64,000 bases of DNA from CADCTB01 sp963768975 (GTDB taxonomy: Bacteria > Actinomycetota > Acidimicrobiia > Acidimicrobiales > AC-14): NCBI GenBank assembly GCA_963768975.1, contig CAVYKB010000014.1, forward strand, positions 62,001 to 126,000, given 5' to 3'. The notes beneath the pieces were generated by a model, which saw only the letters and a list, made by a program, of their open reading frames with translations, searched no databases and was not told the origin of the DNA. Below are positions 43,038 to 52,424 of the stretch, in pieces. Each line of letters opens with the position of its first letter. The stretch's first letter is position 1. Made by a program: the position numbers and the translations under genes.

Positions 43038-43997
43038 ATGGGGGCAGTACGATCGACGTGCCTTGCGAGCAGCTGCGATGATCCGTTGAACCTGGCCCAG
43101 CTCCGCTTCGTCCGCGCCGTGGTCGATGCCGGCACCTTCACCGGCGGCGCAGCGCGCTGTTATGTGACCCAGTCCACGCTGTCGACTGCGGTCGCGCACC
43201 TCGAGAAAGAGCTCGGGGAGCGCCTCTTCGTCCGCACGACGCGGACGGTGAGCCTCACACCTTTCGGGCACCGGCTGCTCCCGAAGATCGACGAGGTGCT
43301 CCGCGCTCAGGACGCCCTGGTGGCTGCGGCAGATGCCTACCTCGACCCACAATCCACGCAGGTCCACGTGGGCGTCTGCCCTCTCGTCGAGTCGGCCCGC
43401 CTCGAGAAGGTCCTGTCGCCGTACCGGAGCGCGAACCGGAACGTAAAAGTCGTGCTTGACCAAACCGGCACCGGGCAGGGTTTTCGCGCGCTGGAGCGGG
43501 GGGAGCTGGACTTCGTCCTCGGCCCCGTCTCGCCGGGCCGGCGCACCAAGGTCGAGCGGGCCCGGTTGTACGACGACCCCCTCGTGTACCTGAGGTCCGG
43601 CGAGGGACCGGGCGCCGGCGACCGGCGACCGGTCACGCTCCGCGACATCGCCGACGACACGTTCCTGCTCGTCCACGACGCCTGCGGGCTGACCCGTTCC
43701 ACCCGGCACCTCTTCGCGTCCCGGCGACTCACACTGCATGAGTACGAGGGCCAAGCAGTCAGCTACCAGGTGCTCGAGGAGTGGACACGGGTCGGCGTCG
43801 GCTCCGCCATCCTCCCCGAGTCCAAGCTCTCGGCGCGGGGCATCGGCCACCCCATCGTGCTCGGCAACGGCCATCGGGCCAGCATCCGCTTCGAAGCGGT
43901 GTGGGTGGCCTCGAGCGCTCCGGCCCCTCACCTGCAAGCCCTGATCCAACACCTCAAGTCGGCCGGCGCTGCGCTGGCACAAAAGGAGCACACATGA
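43038..43997 (+). CDS. LysR family transcriptional regulator
   Basis: 319 residues from ATG 43038, or about 303 if TTG 43086 (LNLAQLRFVRAVVDAG) is used; the second fits the family start better. The helix-turn-helix reads VTQSTLSTAVAHLEKELGERLFVR. The effector domain follows from about residue 100. Its stop overlaps the ATG of the next gene, a binding lipoprotein, so it controls and is co-expressed with its own transporter. The short repeat CGATAA occurs twice just upstream, possibly part of its operator. Confidence 0.88.
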   Translation: MGAVRSTCLASSCDDPLNLAQLRFVRAVVDAGTFTGGAARCYVTQSTLSTAVAHLEKELGERLFVRTTRTVSLTPFGHRLLPKIDEVLRAQDALVAAADAYLDPQSTQVHVGVCPLVESARLEKVLSPYRSANRNVKVVLDQTGTGQGFRALERGELDFVLGPVSPGRRTKVERARLYDDPLVYLRSGEGPGAGDRRPVTLRDIADDTFLLVHDACGLTRSTRHLFASRRLTLHEYEGQAVSYQVLEEWTRVGVGSAILPESKLSARGIGHPIVLGNGHRASIRFEAVWVASSAPAPHLQALIQHLKSAGAALAQKEHT

Positions 43998-45658
43998 GCA
44001 GACGACATCTTCGGTTCGCCGCCGGCGCCTTGGTGCTGGCCCTCACCGCCGCCGGCTGTAGCAGCGGGGACGACGCCGGCACCGGCTCGACCGACAGCAC
44101 GACGCCCGGGTCGGAGCGGGTGACGCTGCGCATCGCGGCCAGCACCCAGAGCGGCGGCTACCCGCAGCCGTACGCCGCCATCCGCGGGCCGGGGCGCCTC
44201 ATCACCACCTACATCTTCGACACCCTGGCGTTCCCCGACGTCACGGGCACGCCCAAGCCGTGGTTGGCCAAGTCATGGACCTCCTCGCCCGACGGCAAGA
44301 CGTGGACGTTCACCCTGAACGACAACGTCAAGTTCCACGACGGCATGCCCCTCACCTCCGACGACGTGAAGTTCACCTTTGACTACAACCTCACCGGGCC
44401 GGGGAACGCCGCCGGCGCCGCACAGGGCGTGACCTACATCGACACGGTCACCGCCACGGACCCGAAGACGGTCGTGATCCAGCTGAAGACGGTGCGGCCG
44501 AGCTTCCTGAGCGATATCGCCGGCACGTTCGGATTCGCCATCATGCCGAAGCACATCTGGTCGAGTGTCACCGACCCGGCCAAGTTCCAGGGCCCGACGG
44601 CGATCATCGGCTCCGGCCCCTACAAGCTCCAGAACTTCGACCTGACGACCAACAGCTTCGACTTCGTGGCCAACGAGGAGTTCTACCTCGGGCCGGCCAA
44701 GGTGCGGCAGTTCCAGATCGTGCCCGTGGCCGACGCGCTGCTGGCCCTCGATCGGGGCGAGGTCGACGCCGCCAGCGGAGGCAACGCGCTGATCCCGCGG
44801 ATCCAGTACGACGCCCTGGCCAAGAAGTACAAGGTCCTCACCGCCCCGGGCGAGTTCAACCTCGCCCTCTTCTTCAACCCGCTCAAGGGCTTCCCCTACA
44901 ACGAGAAGGCGTTTCGCCAGGGCGTGGTCTACGGGCTCGACCGCAAGGACATGGTCCAGCGCCTCGTCGACGGCAAGGGCATCCCCGGTCCCGCCGGCGC
45001 CCTCGGCCCCGGCAACGAGTTCCTGAACAAGAACCTGCCGACCTACGACCACGACAAGGCGAAGGCGGCGTCACTGTTCGACCAGATCAACCTCCGGGAC
45101 CGCAACAACGACGGCCTGCGCGACAAGCCCGACGGCTCGGCGTTCAAGGTGCCGCTGTCGGTCAGCTCGTCGGACACCCAGCAGGCCCAGCTGGTCAAGG
45201 AGTACCTGCGCGCCGTCGGGATCGACGTCGAGATCCAGGCCGTAGACCAGCAGACCTCCGACGACCGCGGCGCCAAGGGCGACTACGAGATGGCTATTCA
45301 GCACTTCGGTGGGCTCTCCGGCGACCCGTCGGGCCTGATCAACCGCTTCGCCTCCAACAGCCGCAGCACGTCGTTCACGCGGGTCCACGGCTACAACAAT
45401 CCGGAGTTCGACAAGGTGGCCAACGACCAGGCCGTCGAGGTCGACCCGGCCAAGCGCAGGGAGCTGGTCAACCGGATGCAGGCCATCCTGGCCGAGGATC
45501 TGCCCCAGATCTCCCTCTACGTCCCTGAGCAGATCTCCTTCGTGGACGACAAGAAGTTCCAGGGCTTCGCCTACACGCCCGGCTGCCCGCCCTGCGGGGT
45601 CACCGGCAACAAGCGCCACCTGCACTCCGGCAACGCCAACCCGGCGCCGGGCAGCTGA
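43994..45658 (+). CDS. Oligopeptide-binding lipoprotein, SBP_bac_5 family (second system)
   Basis: 554-residue lipoprotein. The start MSRRHLRFAAGALVLALTAAGCSS gives a lipobox AAGC. Family motifs include WTFTLNDNVKFHDGMPLTSDDV and IIGSGPYKLQNF. AAAAGGAG lies just upstream of ATG 43994. It resembles the protein at 4091-5725 in length and layout. Its fused ATPase is at 46595-48409, but no peptide permease is adjacent; the only unpaired ones are at 55200-57121. The ligand is unknown. Confidence 0.92.
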   Translation: MSRRHLRFAAGALVLALTAAGCSSGDDAGTGSTDSTTPGSERVTLRIAASTQSGGYPQPYAAIRGPGRLITTYIFDTLAFPDVTGTPKPWLAKSWTSSPDGKTWTFTLNDNVKFHDGMPLTSDDVKFTFDYNLTGPGNAAGAAQGVTYIDTVTATDPKTVVIQLKTVRPSFLSDIAGTFGFAIMPKHIWSSVTDPAKFQGPTAIIGSGPYKLQNFDLTTNSFDFVANEEFYLGPAKVRQFQIVPVADALLALDRGEVDAASGGNALIPRIQYDALAKKYKVLTAPGEFNLALFFNPLKGFPYNEKAFRQGVVYGLDRKDMVQRLVDGKGIPGPAGALGPGNEFLNKNLPTYDHDKAKAASLFDQINLRDRNNDGLRDKPDGSAFKVPLSVSSSDTQQAQLVKEYLRAVGIDVEIQAVDQQTSDDRGAKGDYEMAIQHFGGLSGDPSGLINRFASNSRSTSFTRVHGYNNPEFDKVANDQAVEVDPAKRRELVNRMQAILAEDLPQISLYVPEQISFVDDKKFQGFAYTPGCPPCGVTGNKRHLHSGNANPAPGS

Positions 45659-46605
45659 TGGCGGCGCCGAGCGACCTCACTTTCCTCGCGCCACCAGGGG
45701 CCGTCGCCGACTGGCGCATGGTCCTGCTGTGCGACGCCGCCATCGCCGCCGGCGTGTTCGACGCGTTGCCGGGCACCGCCGCGGAGGTGACCGAGCGGGC
45801 CGGGCTGGATCCCGAGTCCACCCGGGTGGTGCTCGATGCCCTCGTTCCCTTGGGCGTGCTGGCGGCGGGAGACGGCGGCACGTTCGCCCTCGGCCCGGCG
45901 GCGCCGGCGCCGGAGGCCATGCCGAGCATCCGCCACCACGCCCGGGCGCTGCGCCGGTGGGCGACGGCCGTCGAGCCCAAGCTGCGCGGCGAGCCGGCGC
46001 CGGGCGCAGGCCCGGGCAACGTGGACCCCGAGATGTTCCACGACGCCCTGGCCCGCAACGCCCGCACGGTCGCTCCCACGGTGGTCGACGTCTGCCTCAC
46101 GCGCTTCCCGCACGCGGCGAGCGTGCTCGACCTCGGTGGGCTGCACGGGGAGTACTCGCTGGAGTTCACCCGCCGGGGGCTGAAGGCCACCATGCAGGAC
46201 CAGCCGGCCATGGTCGACGTGGCGCGCCGGCGGGGCCGCCTTGGGGCGGCCGGCGTCGAGCTGTTCGAGGGCAGCTTCTTCGAGACCGTGCCCGACGGCC
46301 CTTTCGACCTGGCGTTCTGCTCGGGCATCACCCACACCTTCGACGGCGAGCACAACCTGACGCTGTTCCGGAACCTGCGCACGGTCGTTGCGCCCGGCGG
46401 CGGGGTGGCGGTGGTGACGTTCCTCCGGGGCCGCGACCCGATCACCGCCCTCTTCGCGGTGCAGATGCTGCTGAACGACAACGGCGGCGACACCCACACC
46501 GAGGCCGAGTACCGGTCCTGGCTCACCGAGGCCGGCTTCACCGTCGACGAGGAGGTCCTGGATCTCCCCGGGCAAGAAGCCAGGTCGGTGCTCTTTGCCA
46601 CCTGA
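45658..46605 (+). CDS. SAM-dependent O-methyltransferase, family 2
   Basis: 315-residue enzyme. An N-terminal winged-helix dimerisation part (LLCDAAIAAGVFDAL, LVPLGVLAAGDGG) precedes the SAM-binding fold: ASVLDLGGLHGEYSLEF (motif I) and DLAFCSGITHTFDGEHN. Such enzymes methylate hydroxyls of secondary metabolites. It starts in a TGATG overlap with the binding-protein gene and overlaps the ATPase gene, so it belongs to this operon. The combination suggests a tailoring step on a transported or exported compound. Confidence 0.85.
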   Translation: MAAPSDLTFLAPPGAVADWRMVLLCDAAIAAGVFDALPGTAAEVTERAGLDPESTRVVLDALVPLGVLAAGDGGTFALGPAAPAPEAMPSIRHHARALRRWATAVEPKLRGEPAPGAGPGNVDPEMFHDALARNARTVAPTVVDVCLTRFPHAASVLDLGGLHGEYSLEFTRRGLKATMQDQPAMVDVARRRGRLGAAGVELFEGSFFETVPDGPFDLAFCSGITHTFDGEHNLTLFRNLRTVVAPGGGVAVVTFLRGRDPITALFAVQMLLNDNGGDTHTEAEYRSWLTEAGFTVDEEVLDLPGQEARSVLFAT

Positions 46606-48409
46606 CGGCAGCCATGCCGTTCCGGCCACGGAGGCCAGGCGCGGCGGGCTTGAGATCTGCGATCTTGTCGTGACCTACCCGGGCCCGCCGCCCGTGCGGG
46701 CCGTCGGCGGCATCAGCCTGTCCGTCGCGCCCGGGGAGTGCCTCGGCGTGCTCGGGGAGTCAGGGTCCGGAAAGTCGACGATGGCGCGCGCCGTGCTCGG
46801 CCTGGCGTCGGAGGCGGAGGTCCAGGGGACGGTACGGCTCGGCGGCACCGACCTGCACACCCTCGACGAGGAGGGCTGGCGATCGGTCCGCTGGAAGCGG
46901 ATCTCGCTGTCGTTCCAATCGACTTCGGCGCTCAACCCGGTGCTGCGGTGCGGGCTCCAGGTCGCCGAGCCCCTGCGCGTGCACCTCGGCCTGAGCCACG
47001 ACGCCTCGGGCCGGCGGACCGAGGAGCTGCTGACCGACGTCGGCCTGGGGCCGTGGGCGGCGGAGCGGTACCCGAGCGAGCTTTCCGGCGGGCAGCGCCG
47101 GCTCGTGCTCCTGGCCATGGCCCTGGCCTGCCGGCCCGACGTCGCCATCCTCGACGAGCCCACAGCCGGCCTCGACCCCTCCACCCGGAACCAGGTTATC
47201 GACCTGCTACGGCGGGTACGGCAGGAGACCGGCACCGCCCTGGTGGTGCTGAGCCACGACGCCGACGCCTTGGAGATGCTGGCTGACCGGGTGGCGGTGC
47301 TCTACCGGGGCTGGCTGGCGGAGGTAGGCCCGGGGCGCCAGGTGCTGGCCGACCCCCGCAACCCCTACTCGTGGGCCCTGCTCAACGCCCGGCCGACCCT
47401 GGCGTCAGTGAAGGATCTGCGGGGCATCAGGGGCACGCCGCCCAACCCGGCGGAGCGGGCCGAGGGCTGCCCGTTCTACGGTCGGTGCCACCAGAGCCGG
47501 GAAGAGCTGTGCCGGCCGGCGCCGCCGCCGATGGTGGCGCCCCAGGGCGAGGACGGCGCCCGCCAGGTGGCCTGCGTGCGGGGCGGCGTGGTGTCGATCC
47601 TGACCGCCCGCAACCTGCGCAAGACCTACACCTCCGGGGGGATGCTGGGCCGCAAGACGTCGGTCTCGGTCGTCGATGACATCAGCCTCGACGTGCGCGA
47701 GGGCGAGGTCGTCGGGCTGGTCGGCGCCACCGGCGCCGGCAAGTCCACCCTCGGCATGCTGCTCGTCCGCCTGCTCGACGCCGACGCCGGCGCCGTGGCC
47801 TTCGACGGCCACGACCTGCTCGCCGCCGGCGGCGCCGAGCTCAAGGCGCTGCGGGCCCAGGTGCAGATGCTGTTCCAGGACCCATTCGAGGCCCTCTCGC
47901 CGCGGCTGACCATCGGGGCGGCCGTCCAGGAGCCGCTCGACGTCCAGGGCATCGGCGACAAGGCCGGGCGGCGGGCCACGGTGCGGTCCGTGCTGACCGA
48001 TTGCCGGCTCCCGGTCGACGACGCCTTCCTCGACCGCCACACCCACGAGCTGTCGGGTGGGCAGCTCCAGCGGGTGGCGCTGGCCCGGGCCCTGGTGCTC
48101 GATCCCCGGCTGCTGGTCGCGGATGAGGCGGTCTCCATGCTGGACCCGAGCGAGCAGGCCAAGATGATCCAGCTGCTCAAGCACCTCCAAGTGGAACGGG
48201 GGATGGCCATGATCTTCATCTCCCACGACCTGTCCGTGGTGCTGCGGGTGTCCGACCGCGTGCTGGTGCTCGACCGGGGCCGCATCGTCGAGGAGGGCGC
48301 CGGCGGCACGCTGCTGGCCACGCCCCGCCACGAGGCCACCCGGTCGCTGCTCTCGGCGTCCGGCCGGGACCTCCTCTTCGCCGCCAGTAACGGTTCCGGC
48401 GCCCCGTGA
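46595..48409 (+). CDS. Fused oligopeptide ABC transporter ATPase (DppD-DppF), second system
   Basis: 604-residue protein with two ATPase domains. Domain 1: GVLGESGSGKS, ELSGGQRRLVLLAMAL, ILDEPTAGLDPS, then the cysteine tail GCPFYGRCHQS. Domain 2, from about residue 335: GLVGATGAGKS, HELSGGQLQRVALARAL and LLVADEAVSMLDPSEQ, with Ala in place of the usual Pro of DEPT. TTG 46595 is the likely start, inside the end of the methyltransferase gene. It matches the fused ATPase at 5776-7512. Confidence 0.9.
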   Translation: MPPDGSHAVPATEARRGGLEICDLVVTYPGPPPVRAVGGISLSVAPGECLGVLGESGSGKSTMARAVLGLASEAEVQGTVRLGGTDLHTLDEEGWRSVRWKRISLSFQSTSALNPVLRCGLQVAEPLRVHLGLSHDASGRRTEELLTDVGLGPWAAERYPSELSGGQRRLVLLAMALACRPDVAILDEPTAGLDPSTRNQVIDLLRRVRQETGTALVVLSHDADALEMLADRVAVLYRGWLAEVGPGRQVLADPRNPYSWALLNARPTLASVKDLRGIRGTPPNPAERAEGCPFYGRCHQSREELCRPAPPPMVAPQGEDGARQVACVRGGVVSILTARNLRKTYTSGGMLGRKTSVSVVDDISLDVREGEVVGLVGATGAGKSTLGMLLVRLLDADAGAVAFDGHDLLAAGGAELKALRAQVQMLFQDPFEALSPRLTIGAAVQEPLDVQGIGDKAGRRATVRSVLTDCRLPVDDAFLDRHTHELSGGQLQRVALARALVLDPRLLVADEAVSMLDPSEQAKMIQLLKHLQVERGMAMIFISHDLSVVLRVSDRVLVLDRGRIVEEGAGGTLLATPRHEATRSLLSASGRDLLFAASNGSGAP

Positions 48410-49200
48410 AAGCGCTGGTGGTCGACGACCTCGTCGTCCGCTACGGCGACTTCGAGGCTGTGAAGGGCGCCGGCTTCGGCGTGGAGGCGGGCCAGGTGTT
48501 CGGGCTGCTCGGGCCCAACGGGGCGGGCAAGACCTCGATCATGCGGGTGCTCACGACGCTGCTGAAGCCGGCCGGCGGGCGGGCTTGGATACTGGGCCAC
48601 GACGTGGCGACGGAGGCGGGCACCGCCCGGCGCCTGATCGGCTACGTGCCCCAGGCCCTCTCGGCGGATGGCTCGCTCACCGGGCGGCAGAACGCCAACC
48701 TCTTCGCCCGGCTCCACGGGATCACCCGCCAGGAGCGGGGACCGCGGATCGACCAGATGCTGGAGCTGATGGATATCGCCGGCGCCGCCGATCGGGTGGT
48801 GCGCTCGTACTCCGGTGGCATGGTCCGTCGTCTGGAGATCGCCTGCGCGCTGCTGCACCGGCCCCGGCTGCTCCTCCTCGACGAGCCGACGATCGGCCTC
48901 GACCCCGTCGCCCGCCGGGCCGTCTGGCGGCACCTGGCCGAGATGCGGGAGGAGACGGGCCTCACCATGCTGGTGACGACGCACCTGATGGAGGAGGCCG
49001 AGGAGCAGTGCCAGCGGGTGGCGGTGATGAGCGCCGGCGAGATCCGCGCCGAGGGCAGCCCGGGGGAGCTCCGGGCCACGCTTGCCGGCGGCGGTACGCT
49101 GGAGGACGTCTTCGTGAGCCTCACCAGCGGCGCCCGGGCCCAGGGAGGTGAGTTCAATGACATCGGTCGCACCCGTCGCACCGCCCGACGCCTTGGTTGA
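48406..49200 (+). CDS. ABC-2 type exporter ATPase, DrrA/CcmA-like
   Basis: 264-residue ATPase of a drug or lipid exporter. It has GLLGPNGAGKTS, the signature SYSGGMVRRLEIACAL, LLLDEPTIGLDP and the H-loop VTTHLMEEAEE. The C-terminal tail (AEGSPGELRATLAGGGTLEDVF) is DrrA-like. GTG 48406 overlaps the fused ATPase stop. It pairs with the permease that follows. Confidence 0.92.
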   Translation: MKALVVDDLVVRYGDFEAVKGAGFGVEAGQVFGLLGPNGAGKTSIMRVLTTLLKPAGGRAWILGHDVATEAGTARRLIGYVPQALSADGSLTGRQNANLFARLHGITRQERGPRIDQMLELMDIAGAADRVVRSYSGGMVRRLEIACALLHRPRLLLLDEPTIGLDPVARRAVWRHLAEMREETGLTMLVTTHLMEEAEEQCQRVAVMSAGEIRAEGSPGELRATLAGGGTLEDVFVSLTSGARAQGGEFNDIGRTRRTARRLG

Positions 49201-49996
49201 GGCCGTTCCGGCGCTCACCCCCCGCCAGGTCGCCGCCTGCTATGTGGGGACGGTCGTGGCCATGGCCCAGGCCGAGCTGTGCCGCGCCCGCCGGGAGCGC
49301 TCAGTGCTCGTGGCCCGGGCCGCCCAGCCCCTCCTGTGGCTGCTGGTGTTCGGCTCGGCGGTGTCCCGGGTGCGCGAGCTCGGGACGGACGAAGTGCCGT
49401 ACAAGGCGTTCCTGGTGCCGGGCGTGCTGTCCCAGTCCGTCCTCTTCGTCGCCATCTTCTCGGGAATGGCCATTATCTGGGAGCGCGACCTGGGCATCAC
49501 CCAGCGGGTCCTCGTCTCCCCCGCCTATCGCAGCGCGGTCATCCTGGGCAAGGCCGTGAGCTCGGCCATGCGGGCGGTGCTCCAGGTCGTGCTGGTGCTG
49601 GCGGTCGTCGCCGTCATCCGCATCCCCCTCGACTGGTCCGTGTTCGGGATCCTGGGGTCGCTGGTCGCAGTGCTCCTCGGGGCGACGATGCTGTCGGCCC
49701 TGTCGATGGTGATCGCATCCGTGGTTCGCAGCCGGGAGCAGTTCATGGGCCTGGGCCAGCTGGTGACCCTGCCATTGCTGTTCGCCTCCAATGCCCTCTA
49801 CTCGGTGGAGATCATGCCCGGGTGGCTGCAGGTCGTGGCCCGGTTCAACCCCCTGACGTACCTGGTCGAGATGCTGCGCCAGCTCCTCGTCGACGTGGGG
49901 CCCGACCGGCTGCTCCTCGACGCCGGCGTGCTGGTGGGCGGCATCGTGGTGACCGTCGCCATCGCCAGCCGGACGTTCCCCCGCCGGGTGCTCTAG
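49157..49996 (+). CDS. ABC-2 type exporter permease, DrrB-like
   Basis: 279-residue membrane protein with about six membrane segments and the ABC-2 signature late in the chain (ASNALYSVEIMPGWLQVVARFNPLTYLVE contains the conserved FNPLTY). ATG 49157 was chosen because GGAGGT lies seven bases upstream; GTG 49148 is in frame as well. It overlaps the DrrA-like gene. With the O-methyltransferase it suggests export of a small molecule. Confidence 0.9.
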   Translation: MTSVAPVAPPDALVEAVPALTPRQVAACYVGTVVAMAQAELCRARRERSVLVARAAQPLLWLLVFGSAVSRVRELGTDEVPYKAFLVPGVLSQSVLFVAIFSGMAIIWERDLGITQRVLVSPAYRSAVILGKAVSSAMRAVLQVVLVLAVVAVIRIPLDWSVFGILGSLVAVLLGATMLSALSMVIASVVRSREQFMGLGQLVTLPLLFASNALYSVEIMPGWLQVVARFNPLTYLVEMLRQLLVDVGPDRLLLDAGVLVGGIVVTVAIASRTFPRRVL

Positions 49997-50135
49997 CGAG
50001 GAGCGCTCATCGTAAGTCGCAGGTGGCCTGATCGGCACTTGGTGGGGCCGACTCCTCTTGCGGCGCGATGTCCGCGGCTGCCCGCCTGCGAAGCATGAGG
50101 CGTCGTAGGCGGGCAGGCGGAGACCGCCTTCTGTC

Positions 50136-51260
50136 CTACGGAATCGCGGCCCAGGCGCAGAGCCCGAGGCTGGCGCCATTCCCGACGACCTCGCCGGCCC
50201 GCTCGTTGGGCACGAGCTTGGTCTGGCCGTTCGTGCAGACGACCGTGTGGTCGGTGTAGCCGGCCAAATCGACCATGATCTGGTCCCAGTGGCGGTACTG
50301 CACCGTGTGGCCCTCGCCCGGGTAGACGGTGGCCCTCTTGATGTTGGGCAGGGCCGCCTGCCACTTCTGCATCACGCTGGTCGAGACGGTCGTATCTGCG
50401 CCTCCCCAGTAGAGGTACGTCGGCGACGTGATTTGCGACGCATCGACAATGGCCCCGGGCAGGCACGGAAGCTCCCCTTCGTGGGCCAGCGGGCTCGGGT
50501 CGGTGGGCCCGTCCCCGAGGTGGAACGAGCGCACGGCATCCAAATATGCGGTCGCCTGCCAGCCCGGGACGGCGAGCACCGGCGAGCCCGGCACGCCCCA
50601 CCACGCCTTCGGGTGTTCGTACCAGAACAAGCTGGACGCGTAGCGCTGCTGAAAGCTCAGCGAGCAGTTCCGGGGCGTCCGGTTCGGCAACGTCGAGTCG
50701 GTGGAAGCCGCGGCGTGGAGCGAGATGACACGAGCGGGCACCGCTGCTGCGAGGTGCGCCGCATAGGCACCGCCGCCGGAGATCGACACGATCGTGAACT
50801 GGTCGATACCCAGGTGGTCGAGCACCGCCAGCACTTCGTTCTTGTAGTCCGAGTAGCCGAGGCTCAGGTCGAGGTCCGACTCGCCGAAGCCATTGCGCTC
50901 GACCGAAACGACGCGTAGTCCGAGCTCCTCGCGACTCGTGCGTGCGAACTCGGACAGCTGGAACGCCTCGAGGCTGGTTCCCTGGCCACCGATGAAGACG
51001 ACGGCGCGCTGGCCGGGCTTGCCTTCGTCGATGTAGTAGCTCGTCCGCCCGCGATGCGTCAGTGAGTGGACCTCGGCGCCGATGTGGTCGAACCCGTTCT
51101 GCAGCTGGATCGAGTTCGGATTGCGCCGGGCTTCCTCGCTCACAACTGTCGCCAGCGCTGGCACCGTGGCGGGTGCGAGCCCTGCGATAGCCAGCGCCGC
51201 AAAAGCCATGAGGCTCATTGGACGGCGCAAACGAATTCCTGAGTGATCTTTATGATTCAA
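50136..51260 (-). CDS. Secreted alpha/beta hydrolase
   Basis: 374-residue exported hydrolase. From TTG 51260 (GAGAGGAAG upstream) it reads LNHKDHSGIRLRRPMSLMAF and then a hydrophobic signal ending near ATVPALA. The catalytic fold has VVFIGGQGTS (oxyanion strand), the nucleophile elbow SISGGGAYA, a WGGADTTVS strand with the acid, and GEGHTVQYRHW with the histidine. ATG 51218 is an alternative start. The substrate is unknown. It may be co-transcribed with the MBL-fold gene 77 bases upstream. Confidence 0.85.
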   Translation of the reverse strand: MNHKDHSGIRLRRPMSLMAFAALAIAGLAPATVPALATVVSEEARRNPNSIQLQNGFDHIGAEVHSLTHRGRTSYYIDEGKPGQRAVVFIGGQGTSLEAFQLSEFARTSREELGLRVVSVERNGFGESDLDLSLGYSDYKNEVLAVLDHLGIDQFTIVSISGGGAYAAHLAAAVPARVISLHAAASTDSTLPNRTPRNCSLSFQQRYASSLFWYEHPKAWWGVPGSPVLAVPGWQATAYLDAVRSFHLGDGPTDPSPLAHEGELPCLPGAIVDASQITSPTYLYWGGADTTVSTSVMQKWQAALPNIKRATVYPGEGHTVQYRHWDQIMVDLAGYTDHTVVCTNGQTKLVPNERAGEVVGNGASLGLCAWAAIP

Positions 51261-51337
51261 ACAACGCTTCCTCTCTCCGAATGCGGCATTGGCGAGGTCC
51301 GGTGATCGACACTCGCTCCTTCTTTTCGCCAGCCGGG

Positions 51338-52177
51338 TCAGGCGACGGGCAGTGCCGTGGCGGCGATGATCTGGTCGAGTACTGACTGGTCCGGAAGGGG
51401 CGGGGGGACAACCGAGGGGAACGCACGCGTGGTGTCGAACGCCTGGGTGATGAGCGAGCCCTCGAGCACCGGCGTATGGCAGCCGGCGATGGTCTTGATG
51501 CCGAGGCTCTGCACGGCGTCGACGGACTTGCCGAACTTGGCCTGGTCGACCATCGTCAGCCACGGGCTGACTGCCCCGAACGAGAACAGTGTCATCCCGA
51601 ATCGCCAGAACTCAGGGTCGAGGTCGGCGACGGCCGTGTTCGGGTCGGGGAGTGGCGTGGCGAAGGAGTCGACGCACCAGTAGACGTTCGTCGAAGGGTC
51701 GAACAATCCCCGGGTCGTGGGCGAGTCGAAGACGGGCGGCCGGACGGCCTGGAGCGTGCGGTCCCCGATGCTGAACGACTCCTCGTGCATGACCCAGCGG
51801 CACCGGTCGATCGGGAAGTTGAAGCAGTTGGTGTGACGCTCGACCATGGCCCAGTTGCACACCAGCTTGGCGTTGGGGCAGGCGTCCATCACCTGCTCGA
51901 GGTTGCCGGTGTGGTCGACGTCGTCGTGCGACAGGAACACCCACCGGACATCCTCGGGCGCGACCAGCGAGAACACGTCACTGAGCCACTGTTGGCGGTT
52001 GGCCGGCGTGCCGGTGTCGACGATGATGGGCTCGGCTCCCAGGATGACCATCGAGTTGATGTAGACGAACAACGGTTGGCCGAGTGCTTCCTGGACCTGG
52101 TGGATCACGAAGGTGTCCTTCGCAATTTCCAGCGGCGGTACCGCGATCGTCGGTGCGATGGGCGCGAATGTCGTCAT
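51338..52177 (-). CDS. Metallo-beta-lactamase fold protein, flavodiiron-like
   Basis: 279-residue MBL-fold protein. The metal motif is SHDDVDHTGNLEQ (HxDxDH with an extra D), later IIVDTGTP and AGCHTPV. The order resembles the oxygen-binding diiron domain of flavodiiron proteins without the flavodoxin part. It could be an oxygen-related redox enzyme or a hydrolase. No signal peptide is seen. The intergenic region to the divergent response regulator is 247 bases. Confidence 0.82.
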   Translation of the reverse strand: MTTFAPIAPTIAVPPLEIAKDTFVIHQVQEALGQPLFVYINSMVILGAEPIIVDTGTPANRQQWLSDVFSLVAPEDVRWVFLSHDDVDHTGNLEQVMDACPNAKLVCNWAMVERHTNCFNFPIDRCRWVMHEESFSIGDRTLQAVRPPVFDSPTTRGLFDPSTNVYWCVDSFATPLPDPNTAVADLDPEFWRFGMTLFSFGAVSPWLTMVDQAKFGKSVDAVQSLGIKTIAGCHTPVLEGSLITQAFDTTRAFPSVVPPPLPDQSVLDQIIAATALPVA

Positions 52178-52424
52178 GTCGGGCTTCCCCTCCTGCCTGC
52201 TGCTCGCAGCGGATCTGTATCGTCGTGCCTCACAACTCCCACGTCGTCCGTGCCAGCACGGATGCCAGTGGGGAAACTTGACGAGCGCAGACCGAGATCG
52301 TGGTGGTTGGCGGCCGTACGACCGGTGCGGACCGGTCTCGGGCCTACCGATACTTTCGACCGATGGCCCGTGTCGTCGTTGACAGCCGGTCCCTATAGGC
52401 GGCTCGATACGGCATCATTCGCCG

